A DNA stretch of 64,000 nt from Pseudomonas sp. UBA1879. Its GTDB lineage: Bacteria; Pseudomonadota; Gammaproteobacteria; Pseudomonadales; Pseudomonadaceae. The first letter of the stretch is position 1. Each line of letters starts with the position of its first letter. The stretch covers positions 325,943 to 389,942 of the forward strand of contig NZ_DDHJ01000004.1 in the NCBI RefSeq assembly GCF_002338065.1, written 5' to 3'. Made by a program: the position numbers and the translations under genes. This document shows, one piece after another, positions 34,393 to 42,698 of the stretch. The notes beneath the pieces are model-generated. The model ran no database searches. It worked only from the letters and a program-made list of their open reading frames with translations, and was not told the DNA's origin.

Positions 34393-35288
34393 ACCCGAGT
34401 GGCGACAACAGGCTTGGGTGCGATCACAGCAGTTTTGCGCCCGATGGCCAAGGTGACTACGACGCCGGCGGCGAAGATCCAGGTGATCGGGTCGATGTGT
34501 TCCCCGAAAAACAGCGCTGAAAACGCCATGGTGAAAAACAACTGCACCAGTTGGATCTGACTGACCCGGGCAATCCCGCCCATCGCCAATCCCGCGTACC
34601 AGGCGAAAAAGCCGATGAACTGCGAGAACAGCGACACATAGCCGAACGCCCACCATGCGCCCATGGAAATAGGGCCTTGGTGTTGAGACGCCAGATAGCC
34701 GACAGGGATGATCAGCACCGGGATTGAAATCACCAACGCCCAGCAGATGACTTGCCAGCCGCCCATTTGCTTCGCCAGTCGGCCGCCTTCGGCATAACCC
34801 AGGCCGCCGACGGCGACTGCACCGACCATCAGCAGATCCCCGGCTTGCAGATTGCCGGCCCCGCTGATCAGCGCGTACCCCAGCACGATAACGCTGCCCA
34901 TCGCGGCGCATGCCCAGAAAGCGCGGGACGGACGCTCGTGAGACAGCCACGCTGCATAAATGGCAACCAATAACGGTTGGAGCCCGTTCACCAGAGCACC
35001 GTGGGAGGCGGGCAAGGTCTTCATCGCCCAGGCCGACAGCACCGGAAAGCCGATGATCACACCCAGCGCGACGACCAGCAGTGCCTTGAATTGCGCAAAC
35101 GTCGGCAGTTTTTCCCGACGCCACAGCAAAAGAACCGCTGCCGGAATCGCCGCGACCAGCGCTCGACCCAGACCGTTGAGTAGCGGGTGGATTTCCTGAA
35201 CGACAATCCGGGTCATGGGCAGGGTAAGACTGAAGATCACCACCCCGACCAACCCGAGGATCATGCCGGTGTTTTCGCGAGACGCCAT
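34389..35288 (-). CDS. EamA/DMT-family permease
   Basis: This is a 299-residue membrane protein with about ten helices in two EamA repeats (the second around GDLLMVGAVAVGGLGYAEGGRLAK and ISQIQLVQLFFTMAFSALFFGEH). Family members export amino acids or metabolites. Its stop overlaps that of the convergent methyltransferase gene in the tetranucleotide TTAA, leaving no room for a terminator. Substrate unknown. Confidence 0.85.
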   Translation of the reverse strand: MASRENTGMILGLVGVVIFSLTLPMTRIVVQEIHPLLNGLGRALVAAIPAAVLLLWRREKLPTFAQFKALLVVALGVIIGFPVLSAWAMKTLPASHGALVNGLQPLLVAIYAAWLSHERPSRAFWACAAMGSVIVLGYALISGAGNLQAGDLLMVGAVAVGGLGYAEGGRLAKQMGGWQVICWALVISIPVLIIPVGYLASQHQGPISMGAWWAFGYVSLFSQFIGFFAWYAGLAMGGIARVSQIQLVQLFFTMAFSALFFGEHIDPITWIFAAGVVVTLAIGRKTAVIAPKPVVATRV

Positions 35289-35409
35289 GCTGAATCTTGC
35301 CTTGTTCTTATAGGTGAAAAGAAGGCATTCATTCAGCCACAGATCTCAGGTTTTTCCCCTTAACAGCTAGCAACAGAATCAACCGTACACTTCGGCGCAA
35401 AAGGGAAAA

Positions 35410-35437
35410 CGCCGTTTATAAGGATTTTCAAACGGCG
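35410..35437. other. inverted repeat upstream of a small gene
   Basis: CGCCGTTT (35410-35417) and AAACGGCG (35430-35437) pair across a 12-nt loop, about 100 nt before the next start. Since no transcript enters from the left on this strand, it is more likely an operator than a terminator. Confidence 0.35.
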
Positions 35438-35538
35438 GTTACCTGAACGTGGATCTTGGTGCAGAAATTGAATGCCATCTTCCTGCAACAGTTTGAGGGT
35501 CAAATTGCTGCCATCAATCATCAGCCAGGAGAACCATC

Positions 35539-35769
35539 GTGTCGGTCATTGGAAAGTGGGCGTTGCAAGGTGTCGCGGTGTTTGTAGTCGCCTGGATGGC
35601 GACCGTAGCGGCTCAGTGGTCAGCGAGCGTCGTCAAGTCGACGAGCAGCGACCGGCTTGCCGCTCTGAGCAGTGTTCGGTTATCCACCGAATCGATGGCC
35701 GCCAGCGTGGGGAAAAAGGCGAAGGGCGATGCCGTCGCCCTGGGGACAGTGTCGGAAGGTAACGAGTAG
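35539..35769 (+). CDS. small membrane-anchored hypothetical protein
   Basis: This 76-residue product has one N-terminal hydrophobic helix (ALQGVAVFVVAWMATVAAQW) and a polar tail. It starts with GTG preceded by CAGGAGAACC, a good ribosome site. No family is recognised. It stands alone between an EamA permease and the SIR2-like gene, which faces it. Confidence 0.55.
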   Translation: MSVIGKWALQGVAVFVVAWMATVAAQWSASVVKSTSSDRLAALSSVRLSTESMAASVGKKAKGDAVALGTVSEGNE

Positions 35770-35819
35770 TTCGTGATGCCGGGTTGGCACCCTCTTGCGC
35801 TCTTGAACGAGGTCATTCG

Positions 35820-35842
35820 CGGGTTAACCCTTCGTTAACCCG
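35820..35842. other. hairpin enclosing the stop codon of the SIR2-like gene
   Basis: CGGGTTAAC (35820-35828) and GTTAACCCG (35834-35842) form a perfect 9-bp stem around a 5-nt loop. The TAA stop of the minus-strand gene lies in one arm. There is no T-run, so it may be a processing or stability element as much as a terminator. Confidence 0.5.
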
Positions 35843-36858
35843 ACTGTCTCTTTCAACCGAGCCACGGGCACCGACAATGCCGGTTTCCCCAGCGGATGGC
35901 TCGTGGCGTCGAAAAACTTCAACTCGATGTTCTGTCCTTCGAACAGTGCGGTGTAATGCCGCTTGCGGTGCTGAATGAACGCTTCGCTGCGCGGCAGAAC
36001 CGAGATCGCCACAAGGTTTGGTCGCGCTTGTAGCACGGCGTCGAGAATGTGCCGATCCTGTTTACCCAACGTATGGCCGAAGATGCACAACGCGCCCTGG
36101 TGCTGTGAAAGTTGGGCGTGACAGTAAGACAGGTAATCCGAGCCACGGATGATTTTCATTTTGTCTGCGCTGCGCCCTTCGCAGACGAACAGCGGCACGT
36201 CCTCCAGCGCGTTGACGGCGAAACTGCCCAAAAGCGTGCTTTCGGATGACTGCAGTTTGCGCGCGGTGCCGTCGAAGTTTTTCACCAAGTGCATCCCACC
36301 GTGCAGGTACAGGATGCGGGTGGCATGGCTGTCGGTACGGTGCAGGTTGAACTGGGCGTCTTCGTCGAACAGATCATCGAACGGCTGCGCGCCGTGCATG
36401 ACCGCCCAGTAAGCCAGCAAGTCGTAGTTGGTCGAATAAACCGTCGCGTACTCGCTCAGGGCCTGGCTGATGTGGGCAATGGTGGAAGGCTCCATCAGGC
36501 GCCACGGAATGTGCGCCGAGCGTATGCCGTGAATCAACGCTTCCTTGATCGCAAAGTAGCGATTGCGCGGCGACGATGATCCGATGGTCAGGGCTGCGTT
36601 CACTCGCATCGCGACCTTCAGGCCGCTGAGGACGGGCTCGAAGTTTTCAGTCTCCATCGACTTGAACAGCGCCAGTTCAGTTGGGCTCAGAGGCTTGTTG
36701 CGCGTGGTCTGAGCCAATTCGAACAGCGAGTCGTAGGCAAAGTTTTTCCATACGGCGAGGCTTGCACCATTGCCCAGCAGCAACCCCGAGCAGGGATGGT
36801 CTGTCTTCAGCTGGTTCCAGTCTGCCAATCCGGCATCAAAATCGGTGGATTCCATCAT
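35824..36858 (-). CDS. SIR2-like domain protein (DUF4917 type)
   Basis: The 344-residue protein shows the ordered motifs of SIR2-like NAD-binding folds: LLLGNGASLA (26-35), ENFEPVL (71-77), YSTNYDLL (141-148), LYLHGGMHL (183-191) and, near the C-terminus, FGHTLGKQDRHI. In bacterial SIR2 effectors the Asn of TNYD and the His of LHG carry out NAD hydrolysis; here these would be Asn144 and His186. No protein deacetylase zinc cysteines are seen. I take it as DUF4917, a family with no assigned role that I know of. It stands alone, divergent from a small disordered protein gene. NADase activity is an inference from motifs. Confidence 0.7.
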   Translation of the reverse strand: MMESTDFDAGLADWNQLKTDHPCSGLLLGNGASLAVWKNFAYDSLFELAQTTRNKPLSPTELALFKSMETENFEPVLSGLKVAMRVNAALTIGSSSPRNRYFAIKEALIHGIRSAHIPWRLMEPSTIAHISQALSEYATVYSTNYDLLAYWAVMHGAQPFDDLFDEDAQFNLHRTDSHATRILYLHGGMHLVKNFDGTARKLQSSESTLLGSFAVNALEDVPLFVCEGRSADKMKIIRGSDYLSYCHAQLSQHQGALCIFGHTLGKQDRHILDAVLQARPNLVAISVLPRSEAFIQHRKRHYTALFEGQNIELKFFDATSHPLGKPALSVPVARLKETVGLTKG

Positions 36859-37056
36859 CTCGCTTCGCTGTCAGGTGAGCAGGTCATGAGCAGGTGCAGG
36901 TACCGACCAGGCTCAGAACGGAGTGGACTTATAGGAACACCGGCCGAGCTTGTCAACGGCGCATGCGTCATCCACCGCTCGGCAGAAAGTTCGAACCGGT
37001 GGGATATCGATTTCTCTAACGCCATGAACCCACATCCGCTTCGCTGAGAGGTGCAT

Positions 37057-37284
37057 ATGACAACCGATCCAGTGAATACACCCGCCGCGCAGAGCCCCGG
37101 CCCCAATCCCAATCCCATGGAAACCCCGCATGACACTGGGCCAGACGCACAGGCGCGCGAGTTCGAACGTTTAGAAAGCTTGGACGACGAAGTGCGCGAG
37201 ACGCCGCCACCCCAGACCTGGAAACACCCCGATGACGGCAAAAGCCTTTCCGAAAAAGACGAAGAGCGCCCGTTGAAGCCCTGA
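37057..37284 (+). CDS. small Pro-rich, probably disordered protein
   Basis: This 75-residue highly polar product (NTPAAQSPGPNPNPMETPHD, then an acidic DDEVRETPPP, ending EERPLKP) has no hydrophobic core. GAGAGGTGC lies before the ATG at 37057. The composition predicts an unstructured protein. Function unknown. It is 48 nt upstream of another small gene and may be cotranscribed with it. Confidence 0.6.
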   Translation: MTTDPVNTPAAQSPGPNPNPMETPHDTGPDAQAREFERLESLDDEVRETPPPQTWKHPDDGKSLSEKDEERPLKP

Positions 37285-37332
37285 CCGGCTTGCGGACTCA
37301 CACCACACTCTCTGAACGAGAGGGAGGCACCC

Positions 37333-37569
37333 ATGCAAAGCACAGTGCTCAAAACGCATCTCAATGGTTATGAGGTCATCAACGTGAACCACGGACCCTG
37401 GCGCGTCTGCACCCAGAGCGACCGACTTGGATCGTTTGATACGCGAGAGGAGGCGATGGCGTTCGCAGCGTCGTTGCCAGCGTATAAGCAGCGAGCAGCC
37501 GTCAATGCCGACAGCAATGATGCCGCTGTGAAGCCGATCCCCGACGCAGAAGGACAGACCAAGCATTGA
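37333..37569 (+). CDS. small DUF2188-like hypothetical protein
   Basis: This 78-residue product has a compact N-terminal part (GYEVINVNHGPWRVCTQ, SFDTREEAMAFAASLP) with the strand-strand-helix pattern seen in DUF2188-type small domains, followed by a polar tail. The ribosome site GAGGGAGG is strong, and a good terminator follows. Assignment to the family is tentative. Confidence 0.65.
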   Translation: MQSTVLKTHLNGYEVINVNHGPWRVCTQSDRLGSFDTREEAMAFAASLPAYKQRAAVNADSNDAAVKPIPDAEGQTKH

Positions 37570-37587
37570 ACATCCCCTACACACACT

Positions 37588-37618
37588 AAAGCCCCGGTTC
37601 ATCAGGGGCTTTTCTTTT
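37588..37618 (+). terminator. intrinsic terminator of the small-gene pair
   Basis: AAAGCCCC (37588-37595) pairs with GGGGCTTT (37605-37612), followed by a T-rich tail (TCTTTT). Confidence 0.9.
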
Positions 37619-37735
37619 ATCAGCAGTCGGCCTGCGACAGCTGCATTTCTTGTCAACGACGCTCATCGCGCCTAATCTCGAAAGCCAATGGCCTATCGGC
37701 CCAGTTAGTACTTTTTGAGATAGCAGGTGAGCTTC

Positions 37736-38635
37736 GTGGATGTCATCGATTTGAAGGTGGTCGACGCGGTTGCGCGACACGGCAGCATGAACAAGGCAGC
37801 TGTGGAACTGAACACCGTCCAGTCGAATGTCTCGTCAAGGATTCGCTCGCTGGAGGAGGAGCTGGGGGTTTCGCTGTTTCAGCGCAGTGCCAAGGGCGTG
37901 CAGATCACGCCGGCAGGAAGACGCGTTCTGCCCTACGCCGCACGGCTCGCCAAACTGCTTTCCGACGCTGCCGCTGCTGCCCGCGACGACGGCCAGCCCA
38001 GCGGATTGCTGGAAGTTGGCACGCTGGAGACCACCCTTGCACTTCGCCTCCCCCTGTTGATCGCACGTTTCGCCAAGGCTTGGCCTGACGTTCGCCCGGT
38101 GGTACGCACGGGCACCACCGGCAGTCTCATTCAAGATGTCGTCGAGTGTAAGCTCGAAGGCGCGTTCGTGGCGGGCCCGGTGAGCCACCCTGATTTACAG
38201 GCCGAAACTGTATCCAACGAAGAACTGGTGCTGGTGACGTCCCGCTCGGTTCGTACCCTTGACGCGCTAACGGCGATGTCCCATTTGAAGACCGTGGTGT
38301 TTCGCGTGGGGTGTTCCTACCGGCAACGCCTGGATGCATTGCTGGCGAGTATGGGCATCGTCGCACCAGAGCCGCTGGAGTTCGGATCCATCGATGCGAT
38401 CCTGGCCTGCGTCTCGGCGGGAGTCGGCGTCACGCTGCTGCCGAGAGGGGTGGCCGCCAGTGCCTGGGAAGACGGTCTAGTGGCCGTTCATGACATCCCT
38501 GCGGCGTTCGCCCACGTCGAGACGGTATTTATACGACGCACAGATGGCCATGTTTCCAGCGCGTTGGCGACCTTTCTCGACAGCGTGCGTCAGGAAGGGC
38601 AGGCCCGCCCTTCGCCGATTCGACAGCGTGCGTAG
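37736..38635 (+). CDS. LysR-family regulator
   Basis: This 299-residue LysR protein has a helix-turn-helix (GSMNKAAVELNTVQSNVSSRI) and the standard effector domain. GTG at 37736 with AGGTGAG 8 nt upstream gives the family-typical start (VIDLKVVDAVARHGSM); a GTG at 37727 is the alternative. It converges with the YbfB-type MFS gene, with only 3 nt between the stops. Related regulators next to such permeases are common, but the target cannot be read from the sequence. Confidence 0.83.
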   Translation: MDVIDLKVVDAVARHGSMNKAAVELNTVQSNVSSRIRSLEEELGVSLFQRSAKGVQITPAGRRVLPYAARLAKLLSDAAAAARDDGQPSGLLEVGTLETTLALRLPLLIARFAKAWPDVRPVVRTGTTGSLIQDVVECKLEGAFVAGPVSHPDLQAETVSNEELVLVTSRSVRTLDALTAMSHLKTVVFRVGCSYRQRLDALLASMGIVAPEPLEFGSIDAILACVSAGVGVTLLPRGVAASAWEDGLVAVHDIPAAFAHVETVFIRRTDGHVSSALATFLDSVRQEGQARPSPIRQRA

Positions 38636-38638
38636 ACG

Positions 38639-39856
38639 TCAATGAGGGGGGGCGGTCGGCAGACGCGCTGCGACTAGATCAATCAGCAAAGCCAGGGCAA
38701 TGGCTGCGGTGCCAATCAAGAATAGCAGCGCGTAATGGCCCCCGCTGTACGCGAACAGGTACGAAAATCCATAGGCCCCCACTGCCTGAAACAACGCGAA
38801 ACCTACGGTTGCTGTGCGCCAGGCTGCTCCTTGTTGCGCAGGGTGATAGGCGAGCAACTCATGCACCCGGCCCAGCACCAATGGCACGGTACCGGTGACG
38901 AAGGCGCCGACCACCACGCTTGACGTCATCAGCCACGGCGCGTCGAGCCCAAGCGCCGGGATGCACACGCATACCCCCTCCAAAATAAACGACAAACGCA
39001 ACGCCAGACCGAAGCCCACACGATCCGCCAGCGCTCCCGCCAACAATGGCCCCACAGTGGCGCCGACGCCAAACAGCACCCAATACTGCGCGCCGACGTC
39101 GAGCCCTTTGCCCAGGCCGTGCGCGACGTACGCCACCAGGAAAATCATGTGCGGGACCCAGCCCGCGGCATTGAGGGCGTACTCCGCGTACAGAGCGTTA
39201 AGCCTTTTGTTATTTGATTGACGAGGGTGACGGGTCGCGTGGGCGGGCGCCGTTTCATGCGTCGGCCAACCTTTCCAGGCGAGCGCAGTGAACACCAGGC
39301 TGATCACGCCCAGGCCTATCCACGTCTGTCTCAAGCCTTGCTGCAACAGCAATGGCACCAACGTACCCGACGCCGCGATGCCGACACCGACACCCATGAA
39401 AATGACGCCGCCTGCCAGCCCTCTCTTGGCAGGCGTCACGTGGGCCAACACCGCAGGCGCCGCCAACACCATCAAGGCCCCTCCGGAGATCCCCGACAGC
39501 AGTCGCCAGCCGAAAAACCATAGGTAGGACACCGGAAACGCACACGCCAGAAATGCAGCGCTGGCCAGCAACATCATGGCTCGCAGCGTGAAGGCCGTTG
39601 ATGATCTGTCCGCCATTACCCTGCCGCTCAGCGCGCCGACCAGATAACCCGCAAGATTGGCCGCGCCTAAATAAGCGGCCTTGGACGCGTCGAACCAACC
39701 TGCATCGATGATCGCGGGCAACAGTGGTGTGTAGGCAAATCGCGCCAGCCCGATCCCGACAAGCGTTGCGAGGAAACCTGCGGCCACGCCCCATTTGGCA
39801 TTGCGGGCCTGATCAGTTGCAGAGGGGGAGCGCGTGTGGGCCTTGTCCATCGTCAT
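38639..39856 (-). CDS. YbfB/YjiJ-family MFS transporter
   Basis: This 405-residue permease has about 12 helices. GIGLARFAYTPLLPAII in helix 1, LAGYLVGALSGR in helix 2 and RLLSGISGGALMVLAAPAV are the marks of the YbfB/YjiJ family. The substrate is unknown. A second ATG two codons on has a better-spaced AGG, so the start may be at 39850. Confidence 0.85.
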   Translation of the reverse strand: MTMDKAHTRSPSATDQARNAKWGVAAGFLATLVGIGLARFAYTPLLPAIIDAGWFDASKAAYLGAANLAGYLVGALSGRVMADRSSTAFTLRAMMLLASAAFLACAFPVSYLWFFGWRLLSGISGGALMVLAAPAVLAHVTPAKRGLAGGVIFMGVGVGIAASGTLVPLLLQQGLRQTWIGLGVISLVFTALAWKGWPTHETAPAHATRHPRQSNNKRLNALYAEYALNAAGWVPHMIFLVAYVAHGLGKGLDVGAQYWVLFGVGATVGPLLAGALADRVGFGLALRLSFILEGVCVCIPALGLDAPWLMTSSVVVGAFVTGTVPLVLGRVHELLAYHPAQQGAAWRTATVGFALFQAVGAYGFSYLFAYSGGHYALLFLIGTAAIALALLIDLVAARLPTAPPH

Positions 39857-40093
39857 CGCCTATTGAATTCGGATAGCCCACCCTACGCGCGCATCGGGTA
39901 TCTGCAAAAGCGAATAAAACGGATCAGGGGTAGCTGAATGACAGATAGCTCTGTCGTGCTGATTCACCCATCAGCTGAAGCTCCGGTTTGGCAAAGAACA
40001 TCCGAGCCGCAACAAACATCGGCGATAGCGAAATCGTTCCGGATGATCAGCACGAAGAAAGGGATGTGGATCGGGGGAGGGGACTTGAGAGAC

Positions 40094-40167
40094 TGGAGCG
40101 GGTAGAGGGAATCGAACCCTCAACTAAAGCTTGGGAAGCTTTCGTTTTGCCACTAAACTATACCCGC
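40094..40167 (-). tRNA. tRNA-Gly (anticodon CCC)
   Basis: On the minus strand the 74-nt sequence folds as a full cloverleaf: acceptor GCGGGTA/TACCCGC, anticodon arm AAAGC-TTCCCAA-GCTTT, T-arm AGGG-TTCGATT-CCCT, and an encoded CCA end. The anticodon is CCC, reading GGG glycine codons. No integrase or att-like repeat lies next to it. Confidence 0.95.
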
Positions 40168-40425
40168 TGTTTTTGTGCGTCTATTGCTCATTCGGCAGGT
40201 GATTCTTCCTGACCTTCGTATGAACATCCACGGAAACCGTGCCGTTTGACGACATCCGCTACCGACGCTTTCAGCGGCTGACTTTGTACCAGAAGCGGGC
40301 AGTGAAATGAAGCGTTAAATGCCGTGCAGGGGAAAATCAACTGCATGCTTCAAGGTTTGGAGTTGGTTCGCGCCTCGCGTTGGATGGTTGATCGCGAATG
40401 AGTCCATCCGCAATACCTCCCCCGG

Positions 40426-41310
40426 TCAGAGCGCAAATGCAGGGTTTGGCTGCACCTGTCGATGACGCAGGCGAACGGGTTCGGGAGACGGGGTCAGAAA
40501 GCTCATCAGCGCGTTCCGGGATTGCAGGCAGGCTGCCTTGTTCTCCATGTCCAGGAAATGTCCCGCGTGGTTGATGGTGATGAACTGGCAATCCCGGATG
40601 TGGTTGGCAAACAGTTGCGCATCCGGTGCCGCCGTGTATTCGTCCCATTCACCATTGATGAACAACACCGGCACGTTGATGCGTTTGGCGGCTTTGATCT
40701 GGCCGTGCGTGGTGGTGTCCAGCACATGGTTGATGTGGTGATGCATCTGCGCGTATTCGTGCAGGTCCAGCGAGCTGAGATGCCGATAGTTGAAACGCTT
40801 GAACAGCGACGGCAAGTGTTTGCCAATGGTGCTGTTGATCAGCGTGCCGACTTCGTACCGGTCGCAGGCGCCCAAGTGCTGCTGGCCGCGCGTCAGGTAA
40901 TCGTGCATGGGTTCGTTGATGACCGGCGAGAAAGAACTGATGACGGCTTTTTCGACCCGCTTGGGGCGATGCGCCAACGCGACCAGCGCTGCCGCGCCAC
41001 CCCACGAGAACGACAGGATGTGTTCGGCGTTGAAATGGTCGATCAGCTCCAGCAGGATTTGACCTTCGACTTCTTTGGTCAGCGGTTTTTCGTGCAGGTT
41101 GTGCGGCTTGGATTTACCCGCGTAAGGCTGGTCGTAAAGGACTACATTGAACTGCGGATGCAGGTTGCGCACGGTCTGGGCGAACGATGCTGTCGTGGCC
41201 AGTGAGCCGTTAACCATGACGATGGTCTTTTCCGCGGCGTCTGCGCGGTAGAACTCTGTGTAAACCCGAAACTGGCCCTGGATATCAAGCACAGCGATTT
41301 CTGGATTCAT
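40426..41310 (-). CDS. phaG: PhaG-type (R)-3-hydroxyacyl-ACP thioesterase/transacylase
   Basis: This 294-residue alpha/beta hydrolase is nearly colinear with P. putida PhaG (start PEIAVLDIQGQFRVYTEFYRADA). The nucleophile is Ser102 in SFSWGGAA, with a likely acid at Asp223 and His251 in the conserved HFLDME (H-x4-D-like) motif. PhaG diverts 3-hydroxyacyl chains from fatty-acid synthesis to medium-chain polyhydroxyalkanoates; its relative RhlA makes rhamnolipid precursors. Sequence is much closer to PhaG than to RhlA. AGGAGAC before the ATG at 41310 sets the start. Confidence 0.88.
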   Translation of the reverse strand: MNPEIAVLDIQGQFRVYTEFYRADAAEKTIVMVNGSLATTASFAQTVRNLHPQFNVVLYDQPYAGKSKPHNLHEKPLTKEVEGQILLELIDHFNAEHILSFSWGGAAALVALAHRPKRVEKAVISSFSPVINEPMHDYLTRGQQHLGACDRYEVGTLINSTIGKHLPSLFKRFNYRHLSSLDLHEYAQMHHHINHVLDTTTHGQIKAAKRINVPVLFINGEWDEYTAAPDAQLFANHIRDCQFITINHAGHFLDMENKAACLQSRNALMSFLTPSPEPVRLRHRQVQPNPAFAL

Positions 41311-41623
41311 ATCCATGTCTCCTGACGTTAAAACAGGTGTGCACGCAATCACGTTGCACGTGTTTCGTGACAGGTAGGCAGTGCCTGGAAAGGGGGGGCA
41401 TGTCGGCCGGATCAGATCGTCCGACAGCGGCTGTTATTAGCGGGCGCTCTACCGAACCGCGGCCCGAAGATAAGGCGCGGTAACGACGGAGTTTTTATTG
41501 AAAAAGGCCTGTGACTGATCGGTCATATGTGGACCGACGCTCGGATTCAAGCAGTCCGCTCAGGAATCTGCAAGCGCGGCGGGCGAATTGTCTTGCGCAA
41601 TCTGCCGGGCGGTCGAAAGACCA
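41311..41623. other. gene-free stretch upstream of phaG
   Basis: These 313 nt hold the phaG leader and promoter region and the end of the rsuA-like transcript. I find no gene and no clear sigma-54, AlgU or terminator motif. Confidence 0.4.
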
Positions 41624-42316
41624 TCAAATCAGGCGAATCTCCTCAGCCGTGAGTGCGCGGTAATGGCCAGGCTGTAGCGCTGAATCGAGCACCAGTGGAC
41701 CCATGCTTTCGCGGTGCAGGCCCACAACCTTGTTATTGAAGAAGCCGAACATGCGTTTCACCTGATGGTAGCGGCCTTCCATGATGCTCAATCGGGCATG
41801 GTGGGGGTCAAGGATGATCAGTTCGGCAGGCAAGGTCGTCAGGTCTTCGAAGGCGAAGTAGAACCCCTCGGCGAACTTCTTCACATAGTGCTGACCGATT
41901 TCCTGCTCGGTTTCAACGTTGTAGACCTTTAGCAGTCGAGTGGTGGGTTGGGTCAGACGGCGGGACCATTGCCCATCATTAGTGATCAGCATCAGACCTG
42001 AAGTATTGAAATCCAGGCGTCCGGCGATGTGCAGGTCGTGCTTTTCTGGCTCGTGAAGCAGATCCAGAACGGTAGCGTGCTGCGGATCGGTCGTCGCGCT
42101 GACGCAACCGGTGGGCTTGTGCAGCATGAAATAGCGGGCGGGTTTGCCGGATTGCAGCGTTTCATCGTCGAGCCTCACCTCATTGAATTCTCGTACCTCG
42201 TGTAATGGGTTCTTCACGATCAACCCATCTACCTTGACCCGACTGGCGAGCAAGGCCAGGCGCACGTCTTTGCGGCTGAAGCGGGGAAGGTTGCTGAGAA
42301 AACGGTCGAGACGCAT
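41624..42316 (-). CDS. rsuA: RsuA-family 16S rRNA pseudouridine synthase
   Basis: This 230-residue enzyme has an S4 RNA-binding domain at the start (MRLDRFLSNLPRFSRKDVRLALLASRVKVDG) and the RsuA catalytic domain with Asp102 in AGRLDFNTSGL. RsuA makes pseudouridine 516 in 16S rRNA. The start is set by similarity, since no strong ribosome site precedes either this or the upstream in-frame ATGs (42346, 42388). Confidence 0.85.
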   Translation of the reverse strand: MRLDRFLSNLPRFSRKDVRLALLASRVKVDGLIVKNPLHEVREFNEVRLDDETLQSGKPARYFMLHKPTGCVSATTDPQHATVLDLLHEPEKHDLHIAGRLDFNTSGLMLITNDGQWSRRLTQPTTRLLKVYNVETEQEIGQHYVKKFAEGFYFAFEDLTTLPAELIILDPHHARLSIMEGRYHQVKRMFGFFNNKVVGLHRESMGPLVLDSALQPGHYRALTAEEIRLI

Positions 42317-42482
42317 GGTAGGTCGGCATGTGGTAAAGGGTGGCATGTTAGGGCAAGCCCGCCCGACGCTGAACTGGCGGGAGCCCATTTATTCAATTTC
42401 GACCCCCAGATCTTTAACGGTTGAACCAACGTCTCTCCAATGAATTCGTTCCCACTGCTGAACGCGCGGGCGGGGATCAACG

Positions 42483-42698
42483 TCAGGTAGGCGTGGTTTC
42501 CTCGACTAAGCCGGCGCAGCGCGGACACAGGCACGCCCTGTCCCGAACGTCTTCAGGTAACGCCGCCAGTACCGCGGGGTCGATTGTTTCCGTGAAGCAC
42601 CAACAGGCCTGATCCGCCGTTCGCGGGTCCGCCAGGGTGCAGCGATTGCTCTGGCCGCAGACAGGGCAGGTGTCAGCGACGGCGGGAACAGCGGTCAT
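42483..42698 (-). CDS. cysteine-rich CWC-type small protein
   Basis: This 71-residue protein has Cys pairs CPVCGQ, CWCF and CLCPRC, matching the Cys-rich CWC family, which is probably metal-binding. Its ATG overlaps the stop of the diguanylate cyclase gene in ATGA, so the two are translationally coupled. Function unknown. Confidence 0.75.
   Translation of the reverse strand: MTAVPAVADTCPVCGQSNRCTLADPRTADQACWCFTETIDPAVLAALPEDVRDRACLCPRCAGLVEETTPT

Noticed and set aside
40094..40167. tRNA-Gly as possible integration site of a mobile island
   Set aside because: No integrase, no second att-like copy of the tRNA end and ordinary chromosomal genes on both sides.
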